A program made the position numbers and the translations under genes. From Nematopogon swammerdamellus (Eukaryota; Arthropoda; Insecta; Lepidoptera; Adelidae), in contig OX336345.1 of the NCBI GenBank assembly GCA_946902875.1, forward strand, positions 13,733,395-13,797,394: 64,000 bases of DNA, read 5' to 3'. The notes under the pieces are model-generated. The model searched no databases, was not told where the DNA came from, and saw nothing but the letters and a program-made list of their open reading frames with translations. Positions 32,618-44,603 of this stretch are shown here, piece after piece; positions within the stretch are counted from its first letter, which is position 1, and every line of letters begins with the position of its first letter.

Positions 32618-34903
32618 CTATACTTGAAGGTCGTTCGTGCTTGCGAACTGCAGCAAAACCATCGTGTACTTGACGCACACTGTAATAACCTGCAAAGAAA
32701 AGGAAGTGTTATAGGTAATTTATGTATGATCGGATCGATCATCTTGGAATGACAATAAACAGTTTTAGTTCATATTCATAGTGATTTGGGTTTTCATCAG
32801 TGGATTACTGTATTTATTTTGTCCGTCTACGGTTGCTGTATAATGAAATACTCGTTTTATAAGCAAAATTATTATAAAGATGAAAATTAGGTTCGGCGCT
32901 TCACTACAGTTATATTGACACAGTAACCATGACAATATTGTAGCAAAGATTGAGTATTCTTTTTTAGGTTTCCGTATCCCAGACCAGACAGAAGCCTATT
33001 ACTAAGACTCCGTCGTCCGTCCGTCCGTCCGTCCGAGGGCTGTATCTCTTGAACCGTAATAGGTAGCCCGTTGAAACTTTTACAGAATATGCGTTACTAT
33101 GGCGGGTGAAACAACAAATAAGAAAAATAAGAAAAAGTTAAAAATTAAGGGGGGCCCCCATACAAGAAACATTTTATTAAAATAGATTAGTCACACTATT
33201 TAATAACAGATCACTTTAAAAAAATAAAGTGACGTTACTATGGTAAACAGCTGTCAGTGGGCAAACATGGAGACCTGTCATAACATAAACATAATATATG
33301 TGATAAATAAATTCAAATTCGAAGACCATGTCACCTGAGCGGATAGGCGGATTTTATTGATAGTGGATAGATACGGAAACCTTCGCGCGCGAGTAAAACT
33401 CGCACTTGGCAGATTTTTATTCTAAAATCAACCGTTACTTTTGTTATCGTTAACAATAACAATAACATTACTCATAAATAATCAATTTACAATAAACATC
33501 GTACATTTTGAAATTTCACGCACCATGAAGACAAAAGCGTTGTCGACGACGAAAAGTCCGTAGGGGGCAACCTTTACGCGGTAGCTTTTGCTTATTTCCA
33601 GAACTCGCGACTTCTGCAATTTCATATATTTCACCTGGTAAATAAGTCGATCATCTATTTTAACTGTATAATAAGGTACCTACCTAATTATATACCATGT
33701 AATAATATTTAAATACGGACAGTTATCGCAGGTGGGTCTTCGTGCCTTACTTGCTGCTTCATAGTTATCTGATCCTACCTAATACATTGCTAAGCGTGGT
33801 GGCCGTTGTTGGGCTGTAATTTACAAGAGTACTTGCAGCACAACACCTATTACTCTGCTTACCCCGATTGTCGGGATACAGCGTGTGGTATGTATGCATC
33901 TATGTACTGACTATTAAGTATGGAGCAACACCATCGGATCGTGATTTCGTTCATTCGTCCTTGTTGAGAGTTTTTAGTAGATGAACGGTTTGAATTTAAT
34001 CTAAAACTGTAGGTCCCTTACCTTATCTTACAATCAGGTAGGGCTAACCTCGTCCGGATTGGTACCTCACTGAATGGAAGTCGTCAAAATCGGCTATAAA
34101 AAGAATCCTTGTTATCCGGCTAGTTCAGTGTTGCCGACGTGACCGGAAGCATTGGCACCTAGTTCCGCCAGGTACGGCTGACATTAAATCCATAAAGACC
34201 CTACGCTTAGAATGATTGGTATTTACTGTGGGTTATACATAATATCAATGGTATACTATATATACCTATATATATAGGTAATATAGGTAATCTCAATGGT
34301 GACCTCAGTAGAGTCAATAAAGTTATAGAGACTGCTTGCTGATTCAATAGAGGCCTTAGAAGAGTCAATAGATACCTCGATAGAGTCAAAAGATACATCA
34401 ACAGAGTCAATAGAGTTAGTATGATGTGACGTGAGTAAAGACCTATCAAGTTAATAATATCATACTTACCATATCCTTAGCGTCAGGCTCTGTGTCATTC
34501 AATGAATTCATAATATCCCAAGTGTAGCTGAACTATAAAACAAATCGGCCATTATAAAAATATTCTTCAGATTATTATTGCATACATAGTACGAGTATTA
34601 TGGAATAAATGCATTAAAATAAGGTGTATGTAAACTCACTAAGCAATATTAGCGACTTATTTATATAAATATTTGGTGTATTCTCCTAAGAAGCTGTTTG
34701 TATGTAAATAATTTTCTTGAACTTGTTCCGTACTCGTACCTCATCCCCGATGTCTTTGAAAATTTTCGGCAGAACCAACAGTTTGAGTGTTTCGGTTAAA
34801 AAGAACACTAATTTAATGGGAATTTCCTTGAGGAATTTAACATTCAGTAAACTACCGAAGACGAATATAAAAACTATTATATACGAATATATATAATATA
34901 TAT

Positions 34904-34935
<32 letters not shown>

Positions 34936-35658
34936 ATATATATAATATATATATATATAATATATTATATATTATATACGAATATAAAAAAATATACTAC
35001 CGAATATAAAAACGTAGCAGCTGAGATTCAACAGCACAGGACGCTCGATCGCCGACTGGACCGAGTCGAAATACTCCTCCAGCTCCAAGCGCAGTAGGCA
35101 CTTCTTCGTCAGCGACAGTTCGGGAAATTGCGCTATCGACTCGTTGATCCGGCGAGCGACCGTGAGAAACTTGAACATCACGCGATAGAGTTTACAAAAG
35201 TATAGAGTTATTACTGGGAACATGAACAGGTCCAGTAACAGACGGGGAACATAAATTTTCGTTGAAACCATTATTAATCCCACGTGAGACATTAGACATG
35301 CACCATCTATCAAAACTAGTGTCAAGACCAAATAGTGAACTTTATAATTCTGGTTTTTGGAATCGACTATTAAAATCTCCTCGAACTGATTGAGCTTGAT
35401 GATGACGCTTTCATATTTATATCCAAAGAAGAGTGACTCGAGCCAGATGGCGGTGCAACAAGCTATGGTCAGGAAGAGCATGCCCCTCATGTTGGGCCAA
35501 CAGTTGGCTACACACATCCCGAATCCGGCGAATAGCACTAGGGCGTACAGCAGCAGCGGCCACGACAGCCTGTACTCGTACTTCCCGTTGTGTAACGTCT
35601 TCTTGTAACAGTGCAGGCCAGAGAAGTATAGCAAATAAATAAACCAATTTGAATTCAT
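32618..35658 (-). CDS. gustatory receptor GrB, exon 1 interrupted
   Basis: Minus-strand exons are 35658-34740, 34532-34470, 33613-33524 and 32689-32618, with GT-AG borders and phase 0. Exon 1 carries FSGLHCYKKTLHNGKYEYRL as in GrA. Exon 2 reads FSYTWDIMNSLNDTEPDAKD. Exon 3 ends VAPYGLFVVDNAFVFM. Exon 4 encodes VITVCVKYTMVLLQFAS plus the stop, the C-terminal receptor signature. A TA-rich insertion of 139 bp (34874-35012) breaks exon 1 after the SCYVFIF helix. Without it exon 1 is 780 bp, an exact multiple of three, and the product would be about 334 residues. With it the frame stops early. The gene is therefore either a recent pseudogene, a polymorphic allele, or affected by an assembly error. 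It is the tandem paralogue of GrA. Confidence 0.78.
32961..33420 (-). mobile_element. unclassified repeat in GrB intron 3
   Basis: One end reads TTTTTAGGTTTCCGTATCCC, the other GATACGGAAACCTTCGCGCG then AAAACTCGCACTTGGCAGA. A CCGT microsatellite (33010-33036) is internal. The 41449-41990 repeat has the same layout, with ACCGGCCAAG, GAACTCGCGCACCGAGGGTT and GATACGGAACCC. It is a common insect repeat type; the class was not determined. Confidence 0.55.
34000..34195 (+). repeat. degenerate SINE copy
   Basis: AAACTGTAGGTCCCTTACCT...GGATTGGTACCTCACTGAAT...GGCACCTAGTTCCGCCAGGT aligns in order with the SINE at 46975-47334 but is strongly diverged. It lies in GrB intron 2. Confidence 0.4.
34874..35012. 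repeat. TA-rich insertion in GrB exon 1
   Basis: A (TA)n and (TAATATA)n palindromic tract, with the flanking coding words CTACCGA and AATATAAAAAC present on both sides (34851-34873 and 34997-35012). The duplicated flank suggests insertion or slippage that copied part of the exon. It adds 139 bp and several stops. Confidence 0.7.
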
Positions 35659-36060
35659 TTTTAAGCTCTAAGCTTTAAGTCTTCAGCTTTTTAAGTGGTT
35701 CCTTCAACAACAACAACAACTTCTGACGGCTTCAGAGAGACTTGTGCGACATTATTGGATAAATGAATTTAAGACCAATTCATCGTTATCGCATTTTCAT
35801 GTTATTTACATTATATGATACAAATGGTTTGGGGTAAGTAATAAGTATGGGAATGGTGCTTTTAATATAGTGTTTATTGTTAAAACTTCCAACAATAGAC
35901 GCAATAATTCATTAATTATTAGGTAGTCAATGAACGTTAATTCCAAATATCTTAAAAGGAAAAATATGACGTGAGTATTATCAGGGATCTACCTAATCAG
36001 ACCGTCCAATAAAGTGTTGTATAGGGACAAATTAATACTACAATTATATGAGCGTCAGCA
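35659..36060. other. GrB upstream region
   Basis: AT-rich. Contains a short CAA microsatellite (about 35706-35720). No gene or clear promoter element was recognised. Confidence 0.3.
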
Positions 36061-36276
36061 GTCGTTTATAGCTTATTGTCTGCACATGGATCGTCAGTTC
36101 TTTGGCAGGTCGTTCGTTCCTTCTTCGTTACCATTGATGGTTGGAAATCGGTCGACTTTCCAATCAACGCTGGTGTTCTGCAGGGCTCTGTGTTGTCACC
36201 TACGCTATTCTTTAGAAACGATCTACTCTCCTTTGGTATGCACATATTGACAGGCTACTTGCACTCTATGCGTTAA
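36061..36276 (+). pseudogene. LINE reverse transcriptase fragment
   Basis: The frame VVRSFFVTIDGWKSVDFPIN then AGVLQGSVLSPTLFFRNDLL is the segment around the GVPQGSVLSP motif of a Jockey/CR1-like reverse transcriptase, as in the LINE at 24810. The YADD motif and the rest are lost. Confidence 0.7.
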
Positions 36277-36969
36277 TTATGTACCTACAGGCCGCTGGAC
36301 CCTGGACGGTCCAAAATTCAGTAGGCTGCCGACAGCCGCACGCACTAACGCTACTGCATCGGATCGGACTGGACTGACGTACCTACTCCGTAATTCGTGT
36401 TGACATTGCTTCTAGTACTGTTATGTGCGATTGCCTCAGGCAATAAGTCCGCCTTCTACTAAGCAGAAAGGTGTACCTGTGTAAATATTTACTGGAGCTC
36501 CGGCTATAAGTCCGCCTTCTACCGATCAGAAAGGTGTATGTAAAAGTTGACTGGAAGTAATTGCTTCTGGCAAAAGCTTAGATGATGTATTTTTTTTAAT
36601 ATACTTATTTTTGTTTTTATGAAAACTGACACGATGATGGAAGATTTTCTATGGAGTAATCTATCTGTTACGTAATAACTAGTAATAAGATATGGAGCAT
36701 ACATAGCTATGTATACATAGCATACATAGCATACGCAGTCGACAGCACGCAGCACAGAGCAGAGACTCCAGGCATAGTGAAGCTCAACGTTCGGCGGTAG
36801 AAAAGATCGACAAGGTTCTACCTCAGTTAGCTTCCAAGGCAGCGTCGTACCTGCCGCGAACACCTGGACCACTGGGCATCACCATTTCCAAAGACGTAGG
36901 TTTCCGGCAATGAATGGAGTCCAAGGCAAAGAAATACTTTCCGTTAATAGGCGGATCTTCTCATCGGCA

Positions 36970-37260
36970 CAACTATTCATGTTTTAAAAATCCTAGATAG
37001 GCCGGTCACATCTGGGATAGTTGTCACCAATATCTGTTTGCGTCCTTAGACTCGATACAGCGCCGAGCCATATGTCTTGTTGGTGACCCGAAACTTACAG
37101 TTGGTTTAGCGGCACCCTTTTGTTGTTGACATTAGCCGCTAGACAGCCTAGCAACAGTCCGCGCAAATCTGCTGGCATGACGCACCACTCAGTGTGATGG
37201 CGAGAAGAGGTGATTTTGGCTCTGTCGACTGCACCATTGGTCCCTCGACATAACACGATG
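36970..37260 (+). pseudogene. LINE ORF2 C-terminal fragment
   Basis: Reads ASLDSIQRRAICLVGDPKLT followed by decayed sequence. It corresponds to the LLDSIQRRAVRQVNDF region of the LINE at 24810. It probably belongs to the same old insertion as 36061-36276; the sequence between contains a SINE piece near 36610. Confidence 0.6.
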
Positions 37261-37670
37261 ATAATACTGATTTAAATTTAGTAAGAGTATGAAATAATTT
37301 ATATTTTCAGTATTTTGGTTACTTTGCATTTAAAAATAACACTGTGTTCAGAGATGTTACGAATGACTGGTGCTTACGCAACACAGTTGGTAGGGAAAGG
37401 AGGCTATTCCCAACTGTGAGGCAATCAAAGGGTGATTATGATGAGCTTAGAACGTGATTGAAATAGTCCGGCTCAGTGGAGCTAACTCTAACGGGCTTTA
37501 TTACATTAGAAGACATGCCTGGAGATGGCGCGGCGCAGGGCTCAGGCAGAAGACAGCCCGGCATGGATGTAAATACGTGAAAATGATATCGATTGTCGAG
37601 GAGGCGATAGGAATTTTCACAAAGACAAAATTACTAATATCTTTTTCACATAATTTGTTCATTCACTTAG

Positions 37671-37802
37671 CGCCACTTGCACCAACACGAGTTTAAAGTT
37701 AAGTAGCGAGTTATGGATTTAAACGCGGTTCACACATACAACGGGTGCTAGCTTAACGAGTTAAACTGGTTTATATATTAAATTTGTGTTGGTGCAAGTG
37801 GG
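37671..37802. mobile_element. 132-bp MITE
   Basis: The left end CGCCACTTGCACCAACAC is mirrored by GTGTTGGTGCAAGTGGGC at right. CTTAG flanks both sides and could be a 5-bp duplication. These CACTTGCACCA ends are common in lepidopteran MITEs. Confidence 0.7.
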
Positions 37803-38178
37803 CCTTAGTCTGCTGTATGTCGCTCAAATCATAATAAGTATGTTAGGAATAAAGTAAAATGTGGATGATGAACAATGAATGCCGTAACGTTTTAATTTAT
37901 GGAAGCCTACGGAAGCGGACAATAATAATCCTAAATAAAGGTAGTACATTTATTATTTTATCCATAAATGAAAATACATAACAAACAACATCGATCTACT
38001 TTCATCTTTCAAGAATGTTTTTAATAAAGTCCATACTAGTTTTGTCTTTTCAAGAATTGAGTAGCTTATCCTTACTCACAAACTGCTTGATGTCTACAAC
38101 TTGTTCATTTATTTATTCACTTTGTTATACATACACGTCATACAACTGTGCCCCTGCTAGCCTTTTAAATTCTTTGAC

Positions 38179-40773
38179 CTACACGTTCCTAGGCATTTGC
38201 ATAATGAAGATCACGTACGTATTGCAGAAGGTGACGAATCCGAGTACGCAGCCTACTTTGAAAGGAAGCAGGCCGTATATGGAATACTCCAGGGGCCGCA
38301 CTTGTAGTACCAGTTGGAGTTCCTGAAGCGAATCCTTGTCTTGCTCGCCTTTAAGGAAATACGGTGCTGCATTAATGTGGTGTGGTACATAGTACGTGGT
38401 GGGTGGTATATACTAATGTATCGAAAGATTGCTTCAAAACTGTTCGGTATAGGGTAAACAATAATTTACTTTGTGTTGGCTTTTCTACTCAAGTATGTTC
38501 CTCTGTAGAAACCATTTTATCGTCAAAAAAATAATAAGCTTGCATAAAAATAATTTCATTAAATTAAGGCGTTTTATCATAAAATTTTTTGCTACAGAGA
38601 TACATGTCGTTAGTGGATAGCTAAACGTAGATAGGTAAAATGTTAAGTTTACCTTACTCGCCTAGTTCAATTGTTTTTCAAGTGATTTTTCCCTTACGTT
38701 AGTATGCCAGAAGTAAAATCTACGAATTTTCTAAAGAAATTAGTCCTGATTTTATTCGTCACTCCGGCGAAGGAAAACACGGCTAGGTTGAAACGTAAAA
38801 TGACAAGGAAATTAAATGGCATTACAATGCTAATGCATTTTTGTGTACATGGTTGACGGGAAGAGATTGCAATCTGCAATAACACTTTAACTTCAGACAC
38901 ATATTTATTTGTTAATAAACTGGCAGGTACTCACTAATGTGCGGAAGAGTCAGAAGTTTCCATATGGTCGTGTCCATGTTTCTGACCTGGTCGTAGCCCC
39001 TCTCGCAGACAAACGACGAGAGGAACGCGAACAACAGAGACTTGACCAAGCGAACTGCCATACATAACTTCGTGAAAAGTGTGACCACCTATAAAAATCA
39101 TAGTCGTCACAATTGAATTGAATGTTATAAAATTTGGGTTCAGTGAGGTTCAAACACAAATCCAGAAATCCTTAGGAATAATATCGACCAAAGAAGCCAA
39201 AGTACTTAGAGCCGCTATAAAGTTACAGGTAAATTTTAATTTTCACAAGATATGAGGCTAAACTTTTTTATTAATAAATTTTTTATTGATATCAGATTTT
39301 CAATAAATTTTCCATAGATCTCCGATAAACAAACTTCCAATCATAGATAGACCGACATACATTCTTAAATGAAACAAAATGTGGATTCACTCACCGAAAT
39401 CGAGAAGAAAAATAACCACATGCTTGATATAAATACAATGCAATTAGAGAACGCCATTATAACACATAATAATGTCTGAAACAAATAAAGATCTCTGTAT
39501 TAAAGAACCAATGATTTTATGCGCTGTTATGTAGAGTATTTAAATCGCAGGAATTATGGTTTCGACTATAAAGTTTGATAATTTGTGTTATTTTTTCAAT
39601 TCTTCATGTATTAAAAGCTGTTGAATTTTGCTTGAATAAATAAATAAATGAATAAACAATTTTTTATATATTTTTTTTAAAATAATTAAAATATATCTTT
39701 TTAATACGAGTACGTGACTTCAGATGGACTTAAAATAAATTAAACATCAAATAACTATACCCCAATATAACTTTTCACATCTACGTACATACCTAGTTCA
39801 TCAGATGACCACTAACAATATTTCGGTCGGTCAGTAGGTAAACATTATTTGTAATTAAATTACCTAACTACTCTTATAAATAACGAGTTACCTGTGGATT
39901 GCATTCGCTGTTCAGAAGTTCAGCGGCATCAATTATGTCTGCGTAAATCTTAAGCATCTCCTTTATTTGAACGTTCTCGTGTTTAATAATATTTTTTAAC
40001 GTATCTTCGCCTAGGGCAAGTTTTTCTATATTATTAGAAGACTTTGCGAAAAGTTCGTCGACGCGAAGCAGTCTTCTTTCCAGATACAAGTTCAGTACTT
40101 TCAATCTAATATTTATGTAGGAGAATTTCAGAGAGCAGAACAATATTTCAAGATCGTGCACTAAGAACGGCAAGAAAACAAAGTAAGTCGGTTGATGCAC
40201 CGAGTCCTTTGTAGCCAGAATAGCGAAAGTTAGGTCGATCGCATGTATCGAAATGAAAAATATCAATGACAACGAAGCCTGCCACCTCAACGAGCTCCAG
40301 ATCTCAGTCTTGTTCGTTATCTTCATGTCCTTGTCTATTTGCTTCAGCTTTTCATCCGTAATGGACGACTTCGGATGTACTATAAAAGCCACTAGGCCAG
40401 TATGTAGAATGTATTCAAAATTGTTTAAGCAGTCAGATATAGCAAATATGGGGTAAACAGCGTGGTACTTTGACATTACAAATCCAACCATTAGCCAACT
40501 GAGTAGCGTTGCCAGGATCGGAATATACTTTTTCTTGTGTCCGCACAAGGCTGGCCTGCTGACTCCCAACAGAGCCTCAGCTATCATTACAGGTTTCAAT
40601 AAGCTTGCACAGTCATTCATCGTCGTTGATACTGAAGGAATATTTGTATGAATCGAGGGTTGAATATTAATTTTAGGGCACACTTTTATTGCGGTCGTAT
40701 TGTTTTTTTTTATCTCTTCAGTTTTTTCTCTTTCAAAATATAATTTGACTTTCTTTATCATTTTAACGACCAC
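38179..40773 (-). CDS. gustatory receptor GrC, complete
   Basis: Minus-strand exons 40773-39892 (294 codons), 39088-38935 (154 bp) and 38366-38179 (188 bp) join in phase to 407 residues plus TAG, with GT-AG borders. It is a 7tm_7 chemoreceptor with the usual length for the family. A long hydrophilic N-terminus (about 65 residues, KKNNTTAIKVCPKINI) precedes the first helix (ILATLLSWLMVGFVM). Central helices include LIFFISIHAIDLTFAILA. Intracellular loop 3 has YLERRLLRVDELFAK. Exon 2 encodes RLVKSLLFAFLSSFVCERGY. Exon 3 encodes VRPLEYSIYGLLPFKV and the last helix ending NTYVIFIMQM, a variant of the C-terminal TYxxxxxQ signature. It differs from GrA and GrB in exon pattern and sequence, so it is not a recent tandem copy. 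An alternative start is the Met four residues later. The ligand is unknown. Confidence 0.85.
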
Positions 40774-40843
40774 ACCACACTGGGCAGCAATATAGGTGCC
40801 ATTAAATGTACAATAGGCGTGAAGTTTATTCAGTACTCAACAC

Positions 40844-40877
40844 GAATTATTGAAGACTGTTCAGTCTTCAATAATTC
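40844..40877. repeat. 34-bp palindrome upstream of GrC
   Basis: GAATTATTGAAGACTG, two T, then CAGTCTTCAATAATTC: 16-bp perfect arms about 70 bp upstream of the GrC start codon. Any regulatory role is speculation. Confidence 0.85.
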
Positions 40878-41448
40878 ATCATCGTCCCTTACGTATCTTA
40901 CCTACTAATATTAGGGCCGCATTCAGATATCTTTATTATGCTGAGTTATACTGAAAAATATCTGTAACTAGCAAAGTAACCTATGGTTTTTACGTAGGCA
41001 GAATTAATTTTCACAAAATTATAATAACTGTTGGAATGTAAAGTTCGGATGAAAAACAATGATGTCGCTTCCATGTGTGTATTTTCAATTGGATCAAAAA
41101 AGGCCGACATTGTTGATATACTATTTACATTTTAAGAAATATCAGTTACACATCAAAGATGTACATTATTTGGTTCAATTTTATAAATAATCCTCGATAT
41201 TGTGCGTAAGTTTGAAAACTGATATAATGTAGATTTGCCCTTGCAAGCGGACCTAATGCTGTTAGCATTTAAAACGTTACCTAATCCATTACTTGCAGCC
41301 ATTTGAGAAATGGACATGACAGCTTGTAATTAATTAATAACTCTATAGTATCGTTCGATAAAAGCACCTACCTATATTGCTTATTTATTTATTTTCGTAT
41401 TAATAATTTTGTATTATATTACGAAACGTCTAGCGAGCAATACTATAA
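40878..41448. other. no gene recognised
   Basis: AT-rich sequence upstream of GrC. No conserved frame or transposon end was identified. Confidence 0.35.
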
Positions 41449-41990
41449 TAAAACCGGCCAAGTGGGAGTCGAACTCGCGCACCGAGGGTTCCGTATCGCC
41501 ATGTCATGGTAAGCACCACTCACGCCATCTGCTAAACGATTTATATTTAGGTACCTAAAACTGCACGACTTTTATAAAAACCGGCCAAGGGCGAGTTGAA
41601 CTCGCGAACCGAGGGTTCCGTATCGCCATGTCATGGTCAGCGTCACTCACGCCATCTATAGCGTATTTATGAAATGCTTCATATTAGTTAAAATACATGA
41701 TTAGTTAAAATGCTTCATACTCTATTCGGTAGATGGCGCGTGCGGATACACTTTTTAGTTTCTTCTATGGGAACCCCCGATTTTTTTTTTCTTTTTGATA
41801 TTTTTATTATTTGTTGTTATATCGGCCATAATAACACATATTCTGTGAACATTTCAACGAGTTACCACTACGGTTCAAGAGATACAGCCCTCGGACAGAC
41901 GGACGGACGGACAGACAGACAGACAGACAGATAGACAGACAGCGTAGGCTTAGTAATAGGGTCCCGTACCGGATACGGAACCCTAAAAAA
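41449..41990 (+). mobile_element. unclassified ACCGGCCAAG repeat
   Basis: Starts AAAACCGGCCAAGTGGGAGT and ends GGATACGGAACCCTAAAAAA. The head is duplicated: the ACCGGCCAAG...CACGCCATCT segment occurs at 41452 and again at 41580. A (GACAGACG)n microsatellite is at 41894-41942. It is homologous to 32961-33420 (inverted). No coding region was found. Confidence 0.6.
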
Positions 41991-42274
41991 CGTTCGATGA
42001 CACGGCAGCTAATATCTTCCACCACGCGCGCAACTGTGGAGTGGACATTGTATAACGTTTGTCCTGCAACTGTTTTTTTTTTTTTTTACAAATTCACGTT
42101 TTAGGATTCGTAGCCAGCGAATTTGAACTTGACTTTGAATGTATACAATTTCGTCTCTGTCCGAGGGGATTATTCCAAAATGAAATACACAATAATAAAA
42201 AATTTATATAACTGAAGTATTCCATGTAGTGCTTTGCGTCAAGAAAACTAGTTTGAAGTTTGTATCTTAAATGG

Positions 42275-42670
42275 TTACAGAAAAAGATCGGCCGGGTGCG
42301 AATTTTACTCGCGCACGGAGGGTTCCGTAGATCCGCTGTACTTACCTGTCAAAAAACCATATACGTCTATATTTTCTTTTTAACCGACTTCAAAAAAAGG
42401 AGGAGGTTCTCAATTCGACTGTTTTTTGTTGTTGTTTTTATTTTTAATGTCAAACATTAAAAATAATAACAAATAGTTCTGAGGTAACAATTACCTCAGA
42501 ACTTTCGACTGGGTGAACCGATTTTGATGATTCTTTTTTTAAGGGTCTCTTTTTAAAGTTTTTTAAGGGGAAGCTGGTGCTTCCCTTGTGGTCTTATTTC
42601 AATTTGGTCAAGATCGGGTTGGAAAGCGAGGCGGAATCCGCCGAGTACATTAATAGCAAAAAATTAAAAA
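42275..42670. repeat. repeat fragments with two adjacent hairpins
   Basis: A GATCGGCCGGGTGCGAATTT...GGGTTCCGTAG piece resembles the ACCGGCCAAG repeat head. It is followed by AACCGACTTCAAAAAAAGG, a common lepidopteran transposon end. Two hairpins lie side by side: TTATTTTTAATGT/ACATTAAAAATAA (about 42437-42465) and AGTTCTGAGGTAA/TTACCTCAGAACT (42475-42503). Confidence 0.5.
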
Positions 42671-43449
42671 AAACTCTGAAATAAAAAACTATTTAAAAAA
42701 ATATAAACGCCCTAGTTAAAAAGAAAAATAATGTACTTTCTATATAATTAATTACGTTTCCCCATTCGGCCTTCCTTTTATCGCCAATGCTTACCTTTTA
42801 TTATCTAATCTGGTACGGCTGGCTGAGTCAAAGGAGCCAGAGTACACGTCCCGACCAGCCAATATCACCTCCTCGATCGAGATTTCTCTTTGAATTGCTG
42901 GCTATACTGAACTAGAGGCGAAAACAGCCGAGGTTACTATGCGGGCATCTTGCCTCTAGTGTGTCTTCCTAACTTCTAAATAATTTTCTTCAAACATCGA
43001 AGTCTCTAGCTAGGGCATGGTCGGCGCCTCGTGTGAAAGTAGCAGAAAAGCCCGTGTTGCTCCAGTGCGCCAAACCACCCGCTGTTCTGTCGGTGCGTGT
43101 AACCACATCGTAAAACACGCGACCTTTGTGCTATTTTTGCGACTTTTAATTTGTACACAGGAATTCTCAGCCGAACACGAATGCAAAAGGTATAAGTAGA
43201 CACAGCGCACGAGGTAAGTAGGTATAGCCAATTTAAGCCTTTCAAGCTGCCCATGCTAAGTGACCCGATAAACCCTTTTACAGGCCCCTTTGATCCTCTC
43301 TGCGGGTACACGAGCCGACGACGGCAACGGGCGGCTGTGCCCCTGTTTACTCTGTTGCGCGGAGAACACAACCTCTCCATTCATTTTATCTGACAGGTAA
43401 TTTGTCGACCGCTGTCGACGACTCTCTAGGCGGCGACAATATGCTATGT
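42671..43449. other. no gene recognised
   Basis: Moderately GC-rich in 43010-43380, with overlapping open frames on both strands, none resembling a known protein. Confidence 0.35.
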
Positions 43450-43900
43450 GTGCTATATATATATTTGTTTTTTTATTGAAAGCCCGACATATGACGCCTT
43501 GCCACCCATAAGGTGTCTAACGACGCCCATGGACATGCGGTCGTATGCGGCGGTTGCCGAATGCCATGCCGGCCTGACAGGTGCCCATTCATGCCCCTCT
43601 TGAAGGATCCGAGACTGTACTTGGGGGGGGGGGGGGGGGGGGGATATATGAGCAGGGAGAGCGTTCCCGAGTTTACCGGTTCTGTAGAGGAAAGATCTCC
43701 AGAATCGATTGGTACACATCCGCGGTAAGTCCAGCGTATAGGGATGTGCAATCCCTGCCCAGTGCGTGTGGTGCGGAGGTGGAAAGGGGACGGCGGGATT
43801 GCGTTAAACAGCTCCTCCGAGCACTCCCCATGGAATAAGCGCTAGAACACACTTAGGGAGCACACTTATATTGTGATATGTGCAAACTTGCCTTAATACA
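43450..43900 (-). pseudogene. LINE 3'-end relic with a G21 tract
   Basis: Minus-strand frames give NSGTLSLLIY, then YSLGSFKRGMNGHLSGRHGI, and upstream HIPIRWTYRGC. This matches the LPPDVFPSVYDLGSFKRRVK end of the LINE at 24810. A run of 21 G on the plus strand (43623-43643) interrupts the coding sequence. Confidence 0.65.
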
Positions 43901-44239
43901 AATAAAGTCTTTAATAATTTTTTTTTTGCAATATGGTGACGACTTCACTTTAAATGGTGTTGCGTACATTAGAATTAGAATAGTTGATAGATATCGATGT
44001 ACATCCGAGCATATTATGTTACTGGATGCTTGACATCAATATACCTACCTAATCAAATTATAGCGGTCCATTTCATCCGACAGATATGCCACTTGATCGG
44101 AAGCTGATGATCGCTGCGCAAAGCTGGGCTGCGGGGGACAAATGCTCATCGTGATGACGTTGACAAAGCACTCTTCATCGTGATAATGGCGGCCGTGAAA
44201 TATGGACCTATACATATATAAGGTTTTATACGCGTAGAT

Positions 44240-44595
44240 CAGCGGTTCTCAAATAGTGGTACGCGTACCCCCTGGGGGTACCTAGGGGTACGCAGAGTCA
44301 AGAGAAGAGGTACGCGTGACCTCTACAGTCTTAAGTAAAGAGAAAGGAGCCCACTTATCACATTATGAATTCATCTCCACTGATACAATTTAATATTATA
44401 TTCTGGTTACAAAGTAAATATTAAAAGTAATTTAGAACTCAATAAATGATTGATACGATCGATAAACATCATTACCGTGTGTAAAAATAACAACCGAAAA
44501 CAATTTTATTTATACATTTACTCAGGGGTACTTTTGTCTCGGAAAATTAACTAAGGGGTACACCGTACAGATTAAAATATATTTGGGAACCGCTG
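44240..44595. mobile_element. hAT-type MITE with 8-bp target duplication
   Basis: The ends CAGCGGTTCTCAAATA and TTTGGGAACCGCTG are inverted repeats of the CAGNGGTTCTCAA kind used by hAT transposons. GCGTAGAT lies directly on both sides (44232-44239 and 44596-44603), a perfect 8-bp target duplication, the hAT hallmark. The 356-bp body carries GGGGTACGC-type repeats and no transposase. Confidence 0.9.
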
Positions 44596-44603
44596 GCGTA
44601 GAT

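Noticed and set aside
38694..38900. An additional GrC exon in intron 2
   Set aside because: An acceptor-like site exists, but the phase-matched frame has a stop; exon 3 at 38366-38179 fits both phase and receptor C-terminus.
43006..43380. 124-codon frame
   Set aside because: Overlapping frames on both strands in a GC-richer patch, none with a recognisable domain.
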